A stretch of DNA of 64,000 bases from Nitrospira sp. (GTDB lineage: Bacteria > Nitrospirota > Thermodesulfovibrionia > Thermodesulfovibrionales > Dissulfurispiraceae): the NCBI GenBank assembly GCA_002634385.1, contig NSJL01000005.1, positions 62,001 through 126,000 on the forward strand, written 5' to 3'. The notes below the pieces were generated by a model that worked only from the letters and a program-made list of their open reading frames with translations, was not told the origin of the DNA and ran no database searches. The translations under genes and the position numbers were made by a program. Below are positions 45,511-54,604 of this stretch, in pieces. How positions within the stretch are numbered: position 1 is the first letter of the stretch; every line of letters begins with the position of its first letter.

Positions 45511-46980
45511 ATGTTGTCCTATCTGGTGAGTTTCCTTCATGCGTTTCTGCCTGTATCCTTGATGACAGGCATGCTTGTCGCCCTGTGGAAACGCAATAAT
45601 GAGAGGAGGAGAACCCGCTCTCTTGCCATCAGCCTTGCTGTCGGATTGCTGAGCGGCATCCTCGTTTATTGGATCTCTTTCCGTCAGGAAGCCGTTACTT
45701 CGGCGAGGACCTCCCTCTATGCGGCTGGTATTCTTGCGGTTGTATTCGGTGCAGGAGTCCTTATTCTGCCCGGAAGCCGCTACCGGGCGGTTCCCGTCAT
45801 CGGATGGGGGACGGCCCGGTCCCTCATCGCAGTGATTTCTGCCGTCGCGGCTTTTTCCTTTCTTGCCCGTCTTGCCGAACAGGCTCTTTCGTCCCTCTCC
45901 ATTTTAAATACGGAGCTTCTGATGAATACCGGCGGAATCCTGGCAGGTGCCTTCCTTATCGCGTTTCTTATTCCCTTGATGGCCCGCGTGAGCACAAAGA
46001 GCGGCAGGGGTGTTGTTTCGGGTGTCTTCTTATTTGCTTCCATTTTACTTCTTCTCCAATGGTGCGCCGAGGTCCTGCTCGGGCTGATGCGCCTGGAAAT
46101 GGTTGAAGTCACGAGCGGGCGACTCTCTTTTGTGGCAAAAGTCGCTCAATACGCCACCCTGCTTCCCTATATTCAGGTCGGTATCATAACAGCCCTCTCC
46201 CTTCTCTTTTTTTCCGGGAGAACGGTTTTCACGCCGCACGACCTGCAGGGCATGCAAAAAGCAGAACGCAGAAAAGCGCGCAGCAGGGTCCTGTTCGAGA
46301 GGCGGTGGTTTCAGTCCGCCCTGGTATCCGCAGGCGTCATCCTGGCCGTTCTGCTTTCCTTCGACCTCTATGCGTCGCGACCCCCGAAGATATCTCCGCC
46401 GGTCAATCTCAAGCCGGATTCCGGTGGTTTGATCAAGGTGAGAATCGATGACGTAAAGGATGGCAACCTCCACCGCTATTCCTATATTACGGATGACGGA
46501 CACGTCATCCGGTTCTTCATGATCAATCGCAGTACGAAAAGCTCCGGGGGACGGAACAGGATAAGCGTTGTGTATGACGCATGCATGTTATGCGGTGACA
46601 TGGGCTATATCAAGGAGAAAAACGAAGTGATCTGCATCGCCTGTAACGTACGGATATTCACACCGTCCATAGGAAAGGCGGGGGGATGCAATCCCATACC
46701 TCTCAACTATACTATTGAAGGGGAGTACGTGGTCGTCAGCGCGGAAGAGTTGGACAAGGGGGCGCGCTATTTCTCCGAGGTGATTTCGATACAGGTGAGA
46801 GACCCGGTTACCGGAAAGGAGCTGAACAATCTCACGGCGCCGAACCGGTATGAATACAAAGGAAGGACCTATTTCTTCGAATCCGGAGAGTCGGAGGAGA
46901 AATTCAGGACGTCGCCCGAGACATACGCAGGGGACCGGCAGTCGCGCTATTTCCGTGTGCAGGGATTCAGGGAGTCTTAG
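45511..46980 (+). CDS. DUF2318 membrane Fe-S protein with YHS-like tail
   Basis: 489 residues. Residues 1 to about 240 contain seven or so membrane helices. A soluble domain (about 300-420) has YDACMLCGDMGYIKEKNEVICIACN-type cysteines, two CxxC pairs, plus GGCNPIPL: the DUF2318 signature thought to hold a metal or Fe-S site. The last 50 residues (VRDPVTGKELNNL, YEYKGRTYFFESGESEEKF) look like a YHS metal-binding domain, but its cysteines are replaced. DUF2318 proteins occur in FTR1-P19 operons and are proposed to pass electrons for iron reduction. It is separated from P19 by the palindromic element. Confidence 0.85.
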   Translation: MLSYLVSFLHAFLPVSLMTGMLVALWKRNNERRRTRSLAISLAVGLLSGILVYWISFRQEAVTSARTSLYAAGILAVVFGAGVLILPGSRYRAVPVIGWGTARSLIAVISAVAAFSFLARLAEQALSSLSILNTELLMNTGGILAGAFLIAFLIPLMARVSTKSGRGVVSGVFLFASILLLLQWCAEVLLGLMRLEMVEVTSGRLSFVAKVAQYATLLPYIQVGIITALSLLFFSGRTVFTPHDLQGMQKAERRKARSRVLFERRWFQSALVSAGVILAVLLSFDLYASRPPKISPPVNLKPDSGGLIKVRIDDVKDGNLHRYSYITDDGHVIRFFMINRSTKSSGGRNRISVVYDACMLCGDMGYIKEKNEVICIACNVRIFTPSIGKAGGCNPIPLNYTIEGEYVVVSAEELDKGARYFSEVISIQVRDPVTGKELNNLTAPNRYEYKGRTYFFESGESEEKFRTSPETYAGDRQSRYFRVQGFRES

Positions 46981-47004
46981 GGTGAAAAGGAGGGGGTAAC
47001 CGTC

Positions 47005-48303
47005 ATGTTTTTTCTCATGCTCAGACAGTCTTTCCTCAGGGGCCGCAGGAGAAAGGCCCTCGCCATGCTCACCATTGTTCTGGCGACGAGCCTTATTACC
47101 GCGTTGATGAACGTATCCATCGATGTAGGCGACAAAATGGCGAAGGAGATGAAATCGTACGGTGCGAACATAAATATCGTTCCGAAAAGCGAGAATATCT
47201 CCCTTGAGATCGGGGGCGTCGATTATAACCCGCTTGCGGGGCAGGTCTTCATCGAGGAAAAGGACCTGCCGCGGATCAAGGAGATATTCTGGCATAACAA
47301 TATCATCGGGATTGCTCCCTTTTTGAAGATAACGGCTGAAACAGGGGGAAGGGAAAAGAAACGTATTGCTTTGCTGGGGACGAGCTTCGATACGCTGATG
47401 CCGGTATCAGGAGATGAGGAATTTCGTACCGGGGTACGGGTGATCAATCCCTACTGGCAGGTAAAGGGGGAGTGGCCCGACGATAACGACCGGGAGGGAG
47501 TTCTTGCGGGCGCTCTCCTTGCCCGTGAGATGCACCTGAAAAACGGAGATCGCCTCGCGGTGGGAATACCGGGAGACCCTCGCAGGGAGACGGTCTTCGT
47601 GATCAAGGGCATCCTCAGCACCGGCGGGCCCGAGGAGTCCGCTCTTGTCGCACCGTTGCCGGCAGTGCAGAAGCTGAGCGGGCTCGAGGGAAAAGTGCAG
47701 TCGGTCAGCGTGAGCGCCCTTACTGTGCCCGAGGATACCCTTTCGAGAAAGGCACGGCACAGCTCCGAATCCCTGACCTCATTGGAATATGACCGTTGGT
47801 ATTGCACGGCCTACGTAAGTTCCATAACGCACCAGATAGAGGAGGCGATCCCGAATGTCACGGCCCGTCCCATATGGCAGGTGGCGGCAAGCGAGGGAAC
47901 AGTTATCAACAAGATCCAGCTCCTGATGATCGTAGTGACGGCTGCGGCCTTTATTGCATCCGGGCTGGGCATTTCGTCCCTGATGGTCACTACCATCATG
48001 GAGCGCTCCCGGGAGATCGGCTTGATGAAGGCGCTCGGCGCAGCAGACCGGGAGGTCTATCTCCTGTTTCTGAGCGAGGCGGCGGTGGTGGGCCTGCTAG
48101 GCGGACTGTTGGGGTGTGCCGCGGGGGCGGGGCTTTCACAGATTATCGGTCTGAGCGTATTCGGCTCGACCATTTCATTCAACCCGATCGTCGTCCCGGT
48201 GAATAGTATCATTTCGGTCATGATAGCCCTTGCCGGATCCCTCATGCCGTCGCGGCTTATTACGAAACTGTACCCTGCGGAGGTGCTCCATGGCAGGAGA
48301 TAA
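47005..48303 (+). CDS. FtsX/MacB-type ABC permease, first of a pair
   Basis: 432 residues. An N-terminal helix (LAMLTIVLATSLITALMNV) is followed by a periplasmic MacB-like domain (about 60-285) and the FtsX domain with three helices (about 305-425; SREIGLMKALGAADREVYLLFLSEA is the coupling helix). It ends with LYPAEVLHGRR. GGAGGGGG lies before the ATG. It is 24 bases after the DUF2318 gene and overlaps the second permease gene by 14 bases. Together with the ATPase it forms the MacAB-like transporter of P19-type iron operons. Confidence 0.88.
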   Translation: MFFLMLRQSFLRGRRRKALAMLTIVLATSLITALMNVSIDVGDKMAKEMKSYGANINIVPKSENISLEIGGVDYNPLAGQVFIEEKDLPRIKEIFWHNNIIGIAPFLKITAETGGREKKRIALLGTSFDTLMPVSGDEEFRTGVRVINPYWQVKGEWPDDNDREGVLAGALLAREMHLKNGDRLAVGIPGDPRRETVFVIKGILSTGGPEESALVAPLPAVQKLSGLEGKVQSVSVSALTVPEDTLSRKARHSSESLTSLEYDRWYCTAYVSSITHQIEEAIPNVTARPIWQVAASEGTVINKIQLLMIVVTAAAFIASGLGISSLMVTTIMERSREIGLMKALGAADREVYLLFLSEAAVVGLLGGLLGCAAGAGLSQIIGLSVFGSTISFNPIVVPVNSIISVMIALAGSLMPSRLITKLYPAEVLHGRR

Positions 48304-49453
48304 GGGATCGAAAATGCCGGGGGCAGGGATGTTTCTGCTGATACTTTTCAAGTCCCTGAAGGTCCGCAGGAACCGCGTCGCCATCACCTTCTTCTCGATC
48401 ACGATCGGCGCTGCGATTATTACCGCGCTTTCGAGTGTCTACTTCGATATCTCCACAAAAATGAGCCGCGAGCTGAGGACGTACGGGGCGAATTTCTTTA
48501 TCGGGCCGGCAGCCTCTTCCGGCAGCAGGACCGTTGATGCTCACGTGATCGAGGAAGCGGTCGGAATGGTGTCCCCCGGCCGGTTGATAGGCGCGTCCCC
48601 CTACCTGTACGGCGTAGTGAGACTCGATCTTGGGAATGCCGTAATGGCGGGTGTGGACTTTTCCGGGCTGAGAAGACTCTCACCCTATTGGCAGATCGAG
48701 GGAAAATGGATCGTCGATTTTGACGAGGATTCCTGTATGGTCGGAAAGACTCTTGCGAAGAACATGGAACTGAAGGTAGGGGATTCGGTCACTGTAATCA
48801 GGAATGAAACAGGCTTTCAAAAGACTCTTACGGTGAAAGGCATAGCGGAGACAGGTCAGGCCGAGGACGACCGGATATTTGTCACCCTCTCCCTCGCCGG
48901 GAGAATAACGGGGCTTGAGGGGAAAGTCAACCACGCACTGCTGAGCATCGTCACGGAAGACATGGACGTTGACGGGCTTGCAGCACGGATGGAAAGCCGT
49001 TTCCCCGGAATCGACGCCAAACCCATACGCAAGGTCTCCTATTCGGACGGCAGGATCCTCGAAAAAATCAAGGGGCTCATGGCACTGGTTGCTTTCATGA
49101 TTCTGACCGTTACCACTCTCTGCGTCATGACGACCCTTATTGCGGTAGTTTCGGAGCGAACCCGTGAAATCGGACTGATGAAGGCCATAGGCGCCGACGA
49201 CAGGGACATTGTGCTTCAGTTTCTTTCCGAAACCCTGATTGTCGGAATGGCGGGTGTTGCCGCGGGTCTGGTTGCGGGATTTATTCTCGCACAGCTGCTC
49301 GGACAGGCTGTCTTCGGCTCTTCCATCTCCTTCCGCCTGGCAGTACTGCCCGTGACGGTGCTGCCGTCTGTGTTTGCAGCGCTCCTGGCCGCTGCTATCC
49401 CGGTGAGGATGGCGGTACGGGTTGTTCCCGCCCAGGTGCTGAAAGAGGAATGA
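48290..49453 (+). CDS. FtsX/MacB-type ABC permease, second of a pair
   Basis: 387 residues. Same plan as the preceding permease: first helix RNRVAITFFSITIGAAIIT, MacB-like periplasmic part (about 45-260), then three helices with TREIGLMKAIGADDRDIVLQFLSE and end PAQVLKEE. The start is the ATG at 48290 behind GGAGG, within the end of the first permease gene. Two unlike permease subunits suggest a heterodimeric transporter. Substrate unknown; the operon suggests a role in iron acquisition rather than antibiotic export. Confidence 0.88.
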   Translation: MAGDKGSKMPGAGMFLLILFKSLKVRRNRVAITFFSITIGAAIITALSSVYFDISTKMSRELRTYGANFFIGPAASSGSRTVDAHVIEEAVGMVSPGRLIGASPYLYGVVRLDLGNAVMAGVDFSGLRRLSPYWQIEGKWIVDFDEDSCMVGKTLAKNMELKVGDSVTVIRNETGFQKTLTVKGIAETGQAEDDRIFVTLSLAGRITGLEGKVNHALLSIVTEDMDVDGLAARMESRFPGIDAKPIRKVSYSDGRILEKIKGLMALVAFMILTVTTLCVMTTLIAVVSERTREIGLMKAIGADDRDIVLQFLSETLIVGMAGVAAGLVAGFILAQLLGQAVFGSSISFRLAVLPVTVLPSVFAALLAAAIPVRMAVRVVPAQVLKEE

Positions 49454-49474
49454 ATATTTTCAAGGAGAGACTAC

Positions 49475-50158
49475 GTGAAAAAAACAGTGCTTGAGACAAT
49501 AGGCCTGACAAAAAGATTCGGAAACGTAACGTCGCTGAACAGTATCGACATGCAGGTCGACAGAGGGGAATGGGTTTCGATAATGGGGCCGTCGGGCTCC
49601 GGCAAGACCACGCTGCTGAATATCCTTTCGTGCCTCGACACCCCGACCGAGGGGCGTTATATACTGGACGGCGTCGATACCTCCACGCTGACCGAAAGGC
49701 AGCGCGTAGTCGTGCGGCGTGAAAAGATCGGCCTGATCTTCCAGCAGTTCCACCTTGTTCCGTACCTTACGGCGCTTGAGAACGTGATGCTTGCCCAGTA
49801 CTACCATAGCATGATCGACAAAAGCGATGCCGTGGAGGTGCTGGAGAGGGTGCAGTTGGGGCACCGGATCGATCATCTTCCCTCCCAGCTTTCGGGAGGT
49901 GAGCAGCAGCGGGTCTGTATCGCGAGGGCGCTCATCAACCAGCCTGCCATTATCCTGGCGGATGAGCCGACGGGGAACCTCGACGAAGCGAATGAAGAAA
50001 TTATTCTCAATATTTTCAAGGAGCTCCATAACGAGGGGAGGTCGATAATATTGGTAACCCATAATCCTGAACTGGCGGATTTCTCGGACAGAGTTATCAG
50101 ATTGCACCACGGGAGGATTGAGAGGGAGATGCATGTCCGTGAAACGAGTTGCACGTAA
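49475..50158 (+). CDS. ABC transporter ATPase, LolD/MacB type
   Basis: 227 residues. Walker A MGPSGSGKTTLLN near residue 37, Q-loop IFQQFHLVPYLTALENV, signature LSGGEQQRV, Walker B IILADEPTGNLD and switch VTHNPEL are all intact. This is the MacB/LolD (o228) subfamily that drives FtsX-type permeases by mechanotransmission. GTG start with AAGGAGAG upstream. It is 21 bases after the second permease gene and overlaps the TlpA gene by 26 bases. Confidence 0.93.
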   Translation: MKKTVLETIGLTKRFGNVTSLNSIDMQVDRGEWVSIMGPSGSGKTTLLNILSCLDTPTEGRYILDGVDTSTLTERQRVVVRREKIGLIFQQFHLVPYLTALENVMLAQYYHSMIDKSDAVEVLERVQLGHRIDHLPSQLSGGEQQRVCIARALINQPAIILADEPTGNLDEANEEIILNIFKELHNEGRSIILVTHNPELADFSDRVIRLHHGRIEREMHVRETSCT

Positions 50159-50642
50159 TCTCGTAGCAGGTATCGTTGCTTTCAGCTGCGTGGTGCTCCT
50201 GTGCGGCTGCAAAAGAGAAAAACCATTGAAGATAGGTTTGCCTGCTCCTGAAATCAGTGCTCTTGATCTTCAGGATAAGAGGGTGAGACTGGCTGATTAC
50301 CGGGGGAAGAGTATTGTCATACGGTTTTGGTCCAGTACCTGCAAGGCATGTGTCGACGAGCTGCCCGCAATGGATACCCTGTACAAGAGGTATAAAGCGG
50401 AAGGGCTTGTGGTGCTTGCCGTCAATATCGGGGATTCGAAGGAAACCGTTGAGACCTTCATCAGGGAACGGAATCTTACCTTTCCTGTCCTTCTCGATTC
50501 TGTTGCGATAACTGCAGGAAAATATGGTGTTCATGCGGTGCCGACCACTTTCCTTATTGACAGGGAGGGGGTTGTGAGAAAGGCTTTTCTCGGCGAGACC
50601 CCGAAAGATATCTTCGAAATAGCGGTACGCGACCTGTTGTGA
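50133..50642 (+). CDS. TlpA-like thioredoxin lipoprotein
   Basis: 169 residues. An N-terminal hydrophobic helix ends in the lipobox LLCGC, so a membrane lipoprotein is likely. The thioredoxin fold follows: APEISALDLQDKRVRLADYRGK, the active site WSSTCKACVDELP (CKAC) and the cis-Pro region HAVPTTFLID. It would reduce disulfides outside the cytoplasm, perhaps the cysteines of DUF2318. The ATG at 50133 lies inside the end of the ABC gene. A 41-base piece of this gene (50482-50522) reappears at 55600-55640. Confidence 0.9.
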   Translation: MSVKRVARNLVAGIVAFSCVVLLCGCKREKPLKIGLPAPEISALDLQDKRVRLADYRGKSIVIRFWSSTCKACVDELPAMDTLYKRYKAEGLVVLAVNIGDSKETVETFIRERNLTFPVLLDSVAITAGKYGVHAVPTTFLIDREGVVRKAFLGETPKDIFEIAVRDLL

Positions 50643-50787
50643 ACCAGGGGGTGCAGGCAGACTGTTTTCTGCTGCGGCCGGCTGCACCGTATACAGTTTG
50701 CCAGCACCCCCTACGGCATCCCGAAAAGCTCAACCGGGACGCACTATCCGAAATGTCATGCCTGTACGGTCCCCCTGCAGCGGTTGC

Positions 50788-51210
50788 TCAGAGGATTCCC
50801 AGGAGGGTAGTGAAGGTGGAATGGTGTTCCTCTTCGTCCCTCAGGATCTCCTCGAAGAGCTTTCGTGTCGCGGGATCGTTTTCCTTCTCCGCCCGGGCTA
50901 TGATCTCGCTGTATAGCTTCAGGGCGTTCTGCTCCTGGCCGAGGTTAATCATGAGCATTTCTTTCGCGTCGGGAGGCCCTACCTGCACTTCCGACGGCTG
51001 TGTCGTGGGCATTCCGCCGAGGCTGACGAGTCTTTCAGCGATCTCCTCGGCATGGGTCATCTCGATGATTGCGATCTTCTTCATGATCGTGCCGACGGAA
51101 CCGGCATCGATGCTCTCCATGATGACGTGCTGCCACATATAGGAGATGCTGACCGACAACTCCCGCGCGATCGCGGAATTGAGCAGGTCTTTCATCGTGT
51201 CGCTCGCCAT
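50788..51210 (-). CDS. Ferritin-like diiron protein (bacterioferritin type)
   Basis: 140 residues from the ATG at 51210. The four-helix ferritin-like pattern is clear: an early Glu in AIARELSVSISYMWQ, the E-x-x-H pair in IEMTHAEEIAERL, a third-helix Glu in LGQEQNALKLY, and the last E-x-x-H in LRDEEEHHSTF. These provide a diiron centre. Proteins of this length are bacterioferritin or Dps-like relatives that oxidise or store iron. It is the last gene of the first P-type ATPase operon, 13 bases after the small membrane gene, tying it to iron storage. Confidence 0.85.
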   Translation of the reverse strand: MASDTMKDLLNSAIARELSVSISYMWQHVIMESIDAGSVGTIMKKIAIIEMTHAEEIAERLVSLGGMPTTQPSEVQVGPPDAKEMLMINLGQEQNALKLYSEIIARAEKENDPATRKLFEEILRDEEEHHSTFTTLLGIL

Positions 51211-51223
51211 GATCGATTCCCCC

Positions 51224-51409
51224 TTATTCTTTTTTCTCTGTCTCTCTCGCTGCTTCTTCGACCATCTGTTCCAGCCTGTCGAGGCGTGTCTCGGTATCCT
51301 GCTTCTCCCGGATCCTCGAAACGACATAGGCGCCGCCCACCACCGCCCCCGCACCCAGGGCGATGTTCAAGACCGGTCTCAGATACTTCCTCGTCCACCG
51401 CATCGTCAT
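51224..51409 (-). CDS. Short membrane protein, family B copy 1
   Basis: 61 residues. The N-terminus is basic, followed by a glycine-rich helix (LNIALGAGAVVGGAYVVS) and a coiled-coil tail (EKQDTETRLDRLEQMVEEAA). Its ATG overlaps the stop of the family A gene (ATGA). Two close relatives are at 54106 and 59815, always directly after a family A gene. No family name recognised. Its first 50 codons lie in the 451-bp near-identical repeat shared with 54154-54604. Confidence 0.75.
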   Translation of the reverse strand: MTMRWTRKYLRPVLNIALGAGAVVGGAYVVSRIREKQDTETRLDRLEQMVEEAARETEKKE

Positions 51410-51707
51410 TTCGCCTCCTTCTTTCTTGCCCTCTTTTTCTCGACCGCCTTTTCCGTCTTCTCCAGGATCTCTTTTTCCCTCCGTACCGCCTCGGCCGTCG
51501 TCTCGATATCTTTGTGGTACGCATGCTTCGCCTCGGCAACGATATCCTCGGCGTCTTCCCTGACTCTCTCGATTTTCGAAGCCGCCCATTCCTTAAAGGC
51601 GTATCCCTCTTTCACGGCCCCCACGACCGCGGGCCTTACCTTTTGGGATACTTTGCCGATGCCGATCGCCGCAAGGGCGCCGAGCGCTCCCCCCGCCGCA
51701 AGCCAGA
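51257..51707. repeat. 451-bp near-identical direct repeat, copy 1
   Basis: Matches 54154-54604 at an offset of 2897; the only mismatch I found is at 51310 (G) versus 54207 (T). It covers most of the family A and family B genes. The two copies flank the first ATPase gene in the same orientation. Confidence 0.9.
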
Positions 51708-51900
51708 TAGACCGTTTCGCTATAAAGAAAAAACCACCCATGTGCCTGCCTCCTTCCGCGTATTTTCCCTTTCCTTCATGGTCGTGCTCAAGCCTCTTGC
51801 TTCTACGGCTGTGGCCCTCACCATGGTCCTCTTTCCCGTGCTTTCTTTTGATCTCTTCAAGCTCTTTTCTGATCGCATCCTTCATCTCTTCCTTTCCCAC
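51406..51900 (-). CDS. Membrane/coiled-coil protein, family A copy 1
   Basis: 164 residues. A charged His-rich N-terminus (EDHGEGHSRRSKRLEHDHEG) is followed by a helix AAGGALGALAAIGIG, the conserved segment VRPAVVGAVKEGYAFKEW, and a long charged coiled coil ending in KKRARKKEAK. Two paralogues are at 54303 and 59367; from about residue 60 onward copy 1 and the 54303 copy are identical. The start overlaps the end of the ATPase gene by 19 bases. No known family is recognised. The amphipathic tail suggests membrane-associated assembly. Confidence 0.78.
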   Translation of the reverse strand: MGKEEMKDAIRKELEEIKRKHGKEDHGEGHSRRSKRLEHDHEGKGKYAEGGRHMGGFFFIAKRSIWLAAGGALGALAAIGIGKVSQKVRPAVVGAVKEGYAFKEWAASKIERVREDAEDIVAEAKHAYHKDIETTAEAVRREKEILEKTEKAVEKKRARKKEAK

Positions 51901-54101
51901 AGAGACACCTCCTTCCGGGAGTGAAACAACAGTTTTCTTACGTTAGGTTTCTGAATAGCAACAGAAATTCCCCTCCTGTCAAGCGTGACGGCAGGAAGCC
52001 GGCTCTGCGCGCACATCCCATGTACGGTTGCGCCGCTCTCGTCGACCATAAAGGGCCTCAACGACCTGACCGCCACGATGATCGTAGCGGCGTTATGCAC
52101 GAAGGCGGAAAAAACAGGGGGAATTGTGCCCAAAAGACCGAGCCCCAGCAGCACAGAATTCGTACCGATGATACGCTGGAAATTCTTTTTGATGCGGAAC
52201 ATGGCGCCCTGTGCTATTGTAATCGCATCGAACACCGCCTCGAGCCTTCCGTCAAGCAGAAGGACATCGCATGCCTCCCTCGCGATATCGGCCCCGTGCT
52301 TCATCGATATGCCCACATCCGCATGGGACAGGGCCGGGGAATCGTTGATGCCGTCCCCCACCATTGCCACAACATGTCCCCTGTTTTTAAGACCTTTGAT
52401 TATGTCGGTTTTCGTATCGGGGAACACCTCCCACTGGTAGTCTTGTATCCCGAGGCGTTCCGCCACGCTCCTGGCGGCGGTTTCATTGTCCCCCGTAAGC
52501 ATGACTACTCTCTCGACCCCCGCTCCTTTCAGCAGGTGCAGGAATCTCCGTGAATCGTCCCTGAGAGGGTCATCGATCGTGATGATGCCGGCAAGCTCAT
52601 CGCCGATGGCTACATACAGAATGGAGCTTCCGCGGTCCGATAATTTCCTGACGGCAGGCTCCGCGGACGCAACGCTGATCCCGTTGTCTTCATGGATGAA
52701 ATGCCTGCTGCCGACGAGAATCCTTCGGCCTCCTATCCGTGATGCGATGCCGTGGGCGACGATATACTCCACCTCCGCATGCTCCTCCTCGTGGACAAGG
52801 CTTTCGTCTTCAGCCTTCCGGGTGATGGCCGTGGCTACGGGATGGGGAAAGTGCTCTTCAACACACGCCGTATGTTTCAGTATGTATTCCCTGCTGTAGC
52901 CGTTCAGGGACAGCACGTCCACCACGCGCGGCCTCGCTTCGGTGAGCGTCCCCGTCTTGTCGAGGACAAAGGTATCGGCTGCCGCCAGCTTCTCGATGAA
53001 CTTCCCTCCCTTGATCAGCACGCCCCGCCGGGAGGCGTTCATCATGGCGGACATAATGGTCAGCGGGGTAGACAATTTGATGGCGCACGAGTAATCGACC
53101 AGCAGCACCGATGCCGCCTTGGCGGGATTCCCGGTCAGGGCATAGGTCAATCCGCTCAACAGGAAGGAGTAGGGGACGATCCTGTCGGAGAGCCTTTCCG
53201 CATGGCTCTGGACTTCGGCCTTTAGCCCTTCCGACTCCTCGATGACCGTGACGATTCTGGAGACCCTTGTTTCATCGCCGGTCTTTTGGGCCTCCACTAC
53301 GAGTTTCCCTTCCCCTACCGCAGTCCCTGCATAGACCATGACGCCCTCTCTCTTCATGACCGGCAGGGACTCTCCCGTCAGGGACGACTGATTGACCATC
53401 GCCTCGCCTTCCACAACGATTCCATCAACGGGGATCGTACTGCCGGACCTTACCACAACATGATCTCCCGGCACCAGATGCTTTGCGCTGAGCCGCTGCT
53501 CAGTGCCGTTTCTCCTCACCCAGACCGTTTGCTCTGAATAGTAGAACATCTTCGAGAGGCTCTCTCTGGACCGGTGGCGCGTCCATTCCTCCAGATAATC
53601 GCTGATTTTCAAAAGGAACGAGATCACTCCGGCAGTGAAGAGCTCCCCTGTTCCCATCGCTACGGCTATTGCGCTCGCGTCGAGGACATCGACATTCAAA
53701 CGTCTGCTGAACAGGGAGTTGAGTCCTTTCCTGAAAACAGGCAGAGCTCCCGAAAAAGTAATCAGGGGCCTGAGGGGAAGAGGAATGAACGGTCTTGCCA
53801 GAAGAAGACTGCCGGAAAGCATAGCGGCCTTTTTTTTCTTTTCGAGAGCGCTCCTTTCTCGTTTTCGTCTCGAAAACGGCACTTCCGCTCCGCCTGCTGC
53901 CGACAGCAGGGCGGCTTTTGTCCCTTCACCGCTATACTCGATGAACAGGTTACCGGTGCGGTAATTATAGGAGACCGCTTTTACCCCGGCAATAGAGGAA
54001 AACAGGTTCTCGATTCGCGCGCTGTCGGGTATGGGTCTCCTGGGAACAGAAAGCTGTATTCTCAGCCTGCCCGGTACATTATGAATGATGCGATACCTCA
54101 T
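51882..54101 (-). CDS. P1B-type ATPase, SCA-motif (P1B-6/FezB-like), copy 1
   Basis: 739 residues. N-terminal HMA-like domain without CxxC (VPGRLRIQLSVPRRPI), then the P-type ATPase core: LTGES, the membrane motif VDYSCAIKLSTPL where CPC/SPC stands in most P1B pumps, DKTGTLT with acceptor Asp381, HFPHPVATAI of the nucleotide domain, MLTGDNETAA and VGDGINDSPAL. An SCA motif marks the P1B-6 class, which includes the FezB ATPases needed for ferrosome formation. It probably moves iron into a vesicle or across the inner membrane. An unusual 45-residue tail follows the last helix. The start ATG 54101 aligns with the second ATPase. Confidence 0.88.
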   Translation of the reverse strand: MRYRIIHNVPGRLRIQLSVPRRPIPDSARIENLFSSIAGVKAVSYNYRTGNLFIEYSGEGTKAALLSAAGGAEVPFSRRKRERSALEKKKKAAMLSGSLLLARPFIPLPLRPLITFSGALPVFRKGLNSLFSRRLNVDVLDASAIAVAMGTGELFTAGVISFLLKISDYLEEWTRHRSRESLSKMFYYSEQTVWVRRNGTEQRLSAKHLVPGDHVVVRSGSTIPVDGIVVEGEAMVNQSSLTGESLPVMKREGVMVYAGTAVGEGKLVVEAQKTGDETRVSRIVTVIEESEGLKAEVQSHAERLSDRIVPYSFLLSGLTYALTGNPAKAASVLLVDYSCAIKLSTPLTIMSAMMNASRRGVLIKGGKFIEKLAAADTFVLDKTGTLTEARPRVVDVLSLNGYSREYILKHTACVEEHFPHPVATAITRKAEDESLVHEEEHAEVEYIVAHGIASRIGGRRILVGSRHFIHEDNGISVASAEPAVRKLSDRGSSILYVAIGDELAGIITIDDPLRDDSRRFLHLLKGAGVERVVMLTGDNETAARSVAERLGIQDYQWEVFPDTKTDIIKGLKNRGHVVAMVGDGINDSPALSHADVGISMKHGADIAREACDVLLLDGRLEAVFDAITIAQGAMFRIKKNFQRIIGTNSVLLGLGLLGTIPPVFSAFVHNAATIIVAVRSLRPFMVDESGATVHGMCAQSRLPAVTLDRRGISVAIQKPNVRKLLFHSRKEVSLWERKR

Positions 54102-54105
54102 GTCC

Positions 54106-54306
54106 TTATTTGCCTTGTGTCCTCTTGCTCCCTGCATTCTCCCCGGAAAGACTTTCGACCATCTGTTCCAGCCTGTCGAGGCGTGTCTCGGTATCCTGCT
54201 TCTCCCTGATCCTCGAAACGACATAGGCGCCGCCCACCACCGCCCCCGCACCCAGGGCGATGTTCAAGACCGGTCTCAGATACTTCCTCGTCCACCGCAT
54301 CGTCAT
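54106..54306 (-). CDS. Short membrane protein, family B copy 2
   Basis: 66 residues, identical to copy 1 over the first 50 or so residues (LNIALGAGAVVGGAYVVS and the following coiled coil) and divergent at the C-terminus (SLSGENAGSKRTQGK). It overlaps the family A copy 2 stop by four bases and lies four bases before the ATPase start, so it is the second gene of the operon. Confidence 0.75.
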   Translation of the reverse strand: MTMRWTRKYLRPVLNIALGAGAVVGGAYVVSRIREKQDTETRLDRLEQMVESLSGENAGSKRTQGK

Positions 54307-54604
54307 TTCGCCTCCTTCTTTCTTGCCCTCTTTTTCTCGACCGCCTTTTCCGTCTTCTCCAGGATCTCTTTTTCCCTCCGTACCGCCTCGGCCGTCGTCT
54401 CGATATCTTTGTGGTACGCATGCTTCGCCTCGGCAACGATATCCTCGGCGTCTTCCCTGACTCTCTCGATTTTCGAAGCCGCCCATTCCTTAAAGGCGTA
54501 TCCCTCTTTCACGGCCCCCACGACCGCGGGCCTTACCTTTTGGGATACTTTGCCGATGCCGATCGCCGCAAGGGCGCCGAGCGCTCCCCCCGCCGCAAGC
54601 CAGA
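54154..54604. repeat. 451-bp near-identical direct repeat, copy 2
   Basis: Partner of 51257-51707. Recombination between the copies would remove 2897 bp including the whole first ATPase gene and leave one hybrid A-B gene pair. Confidence 0.9.
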
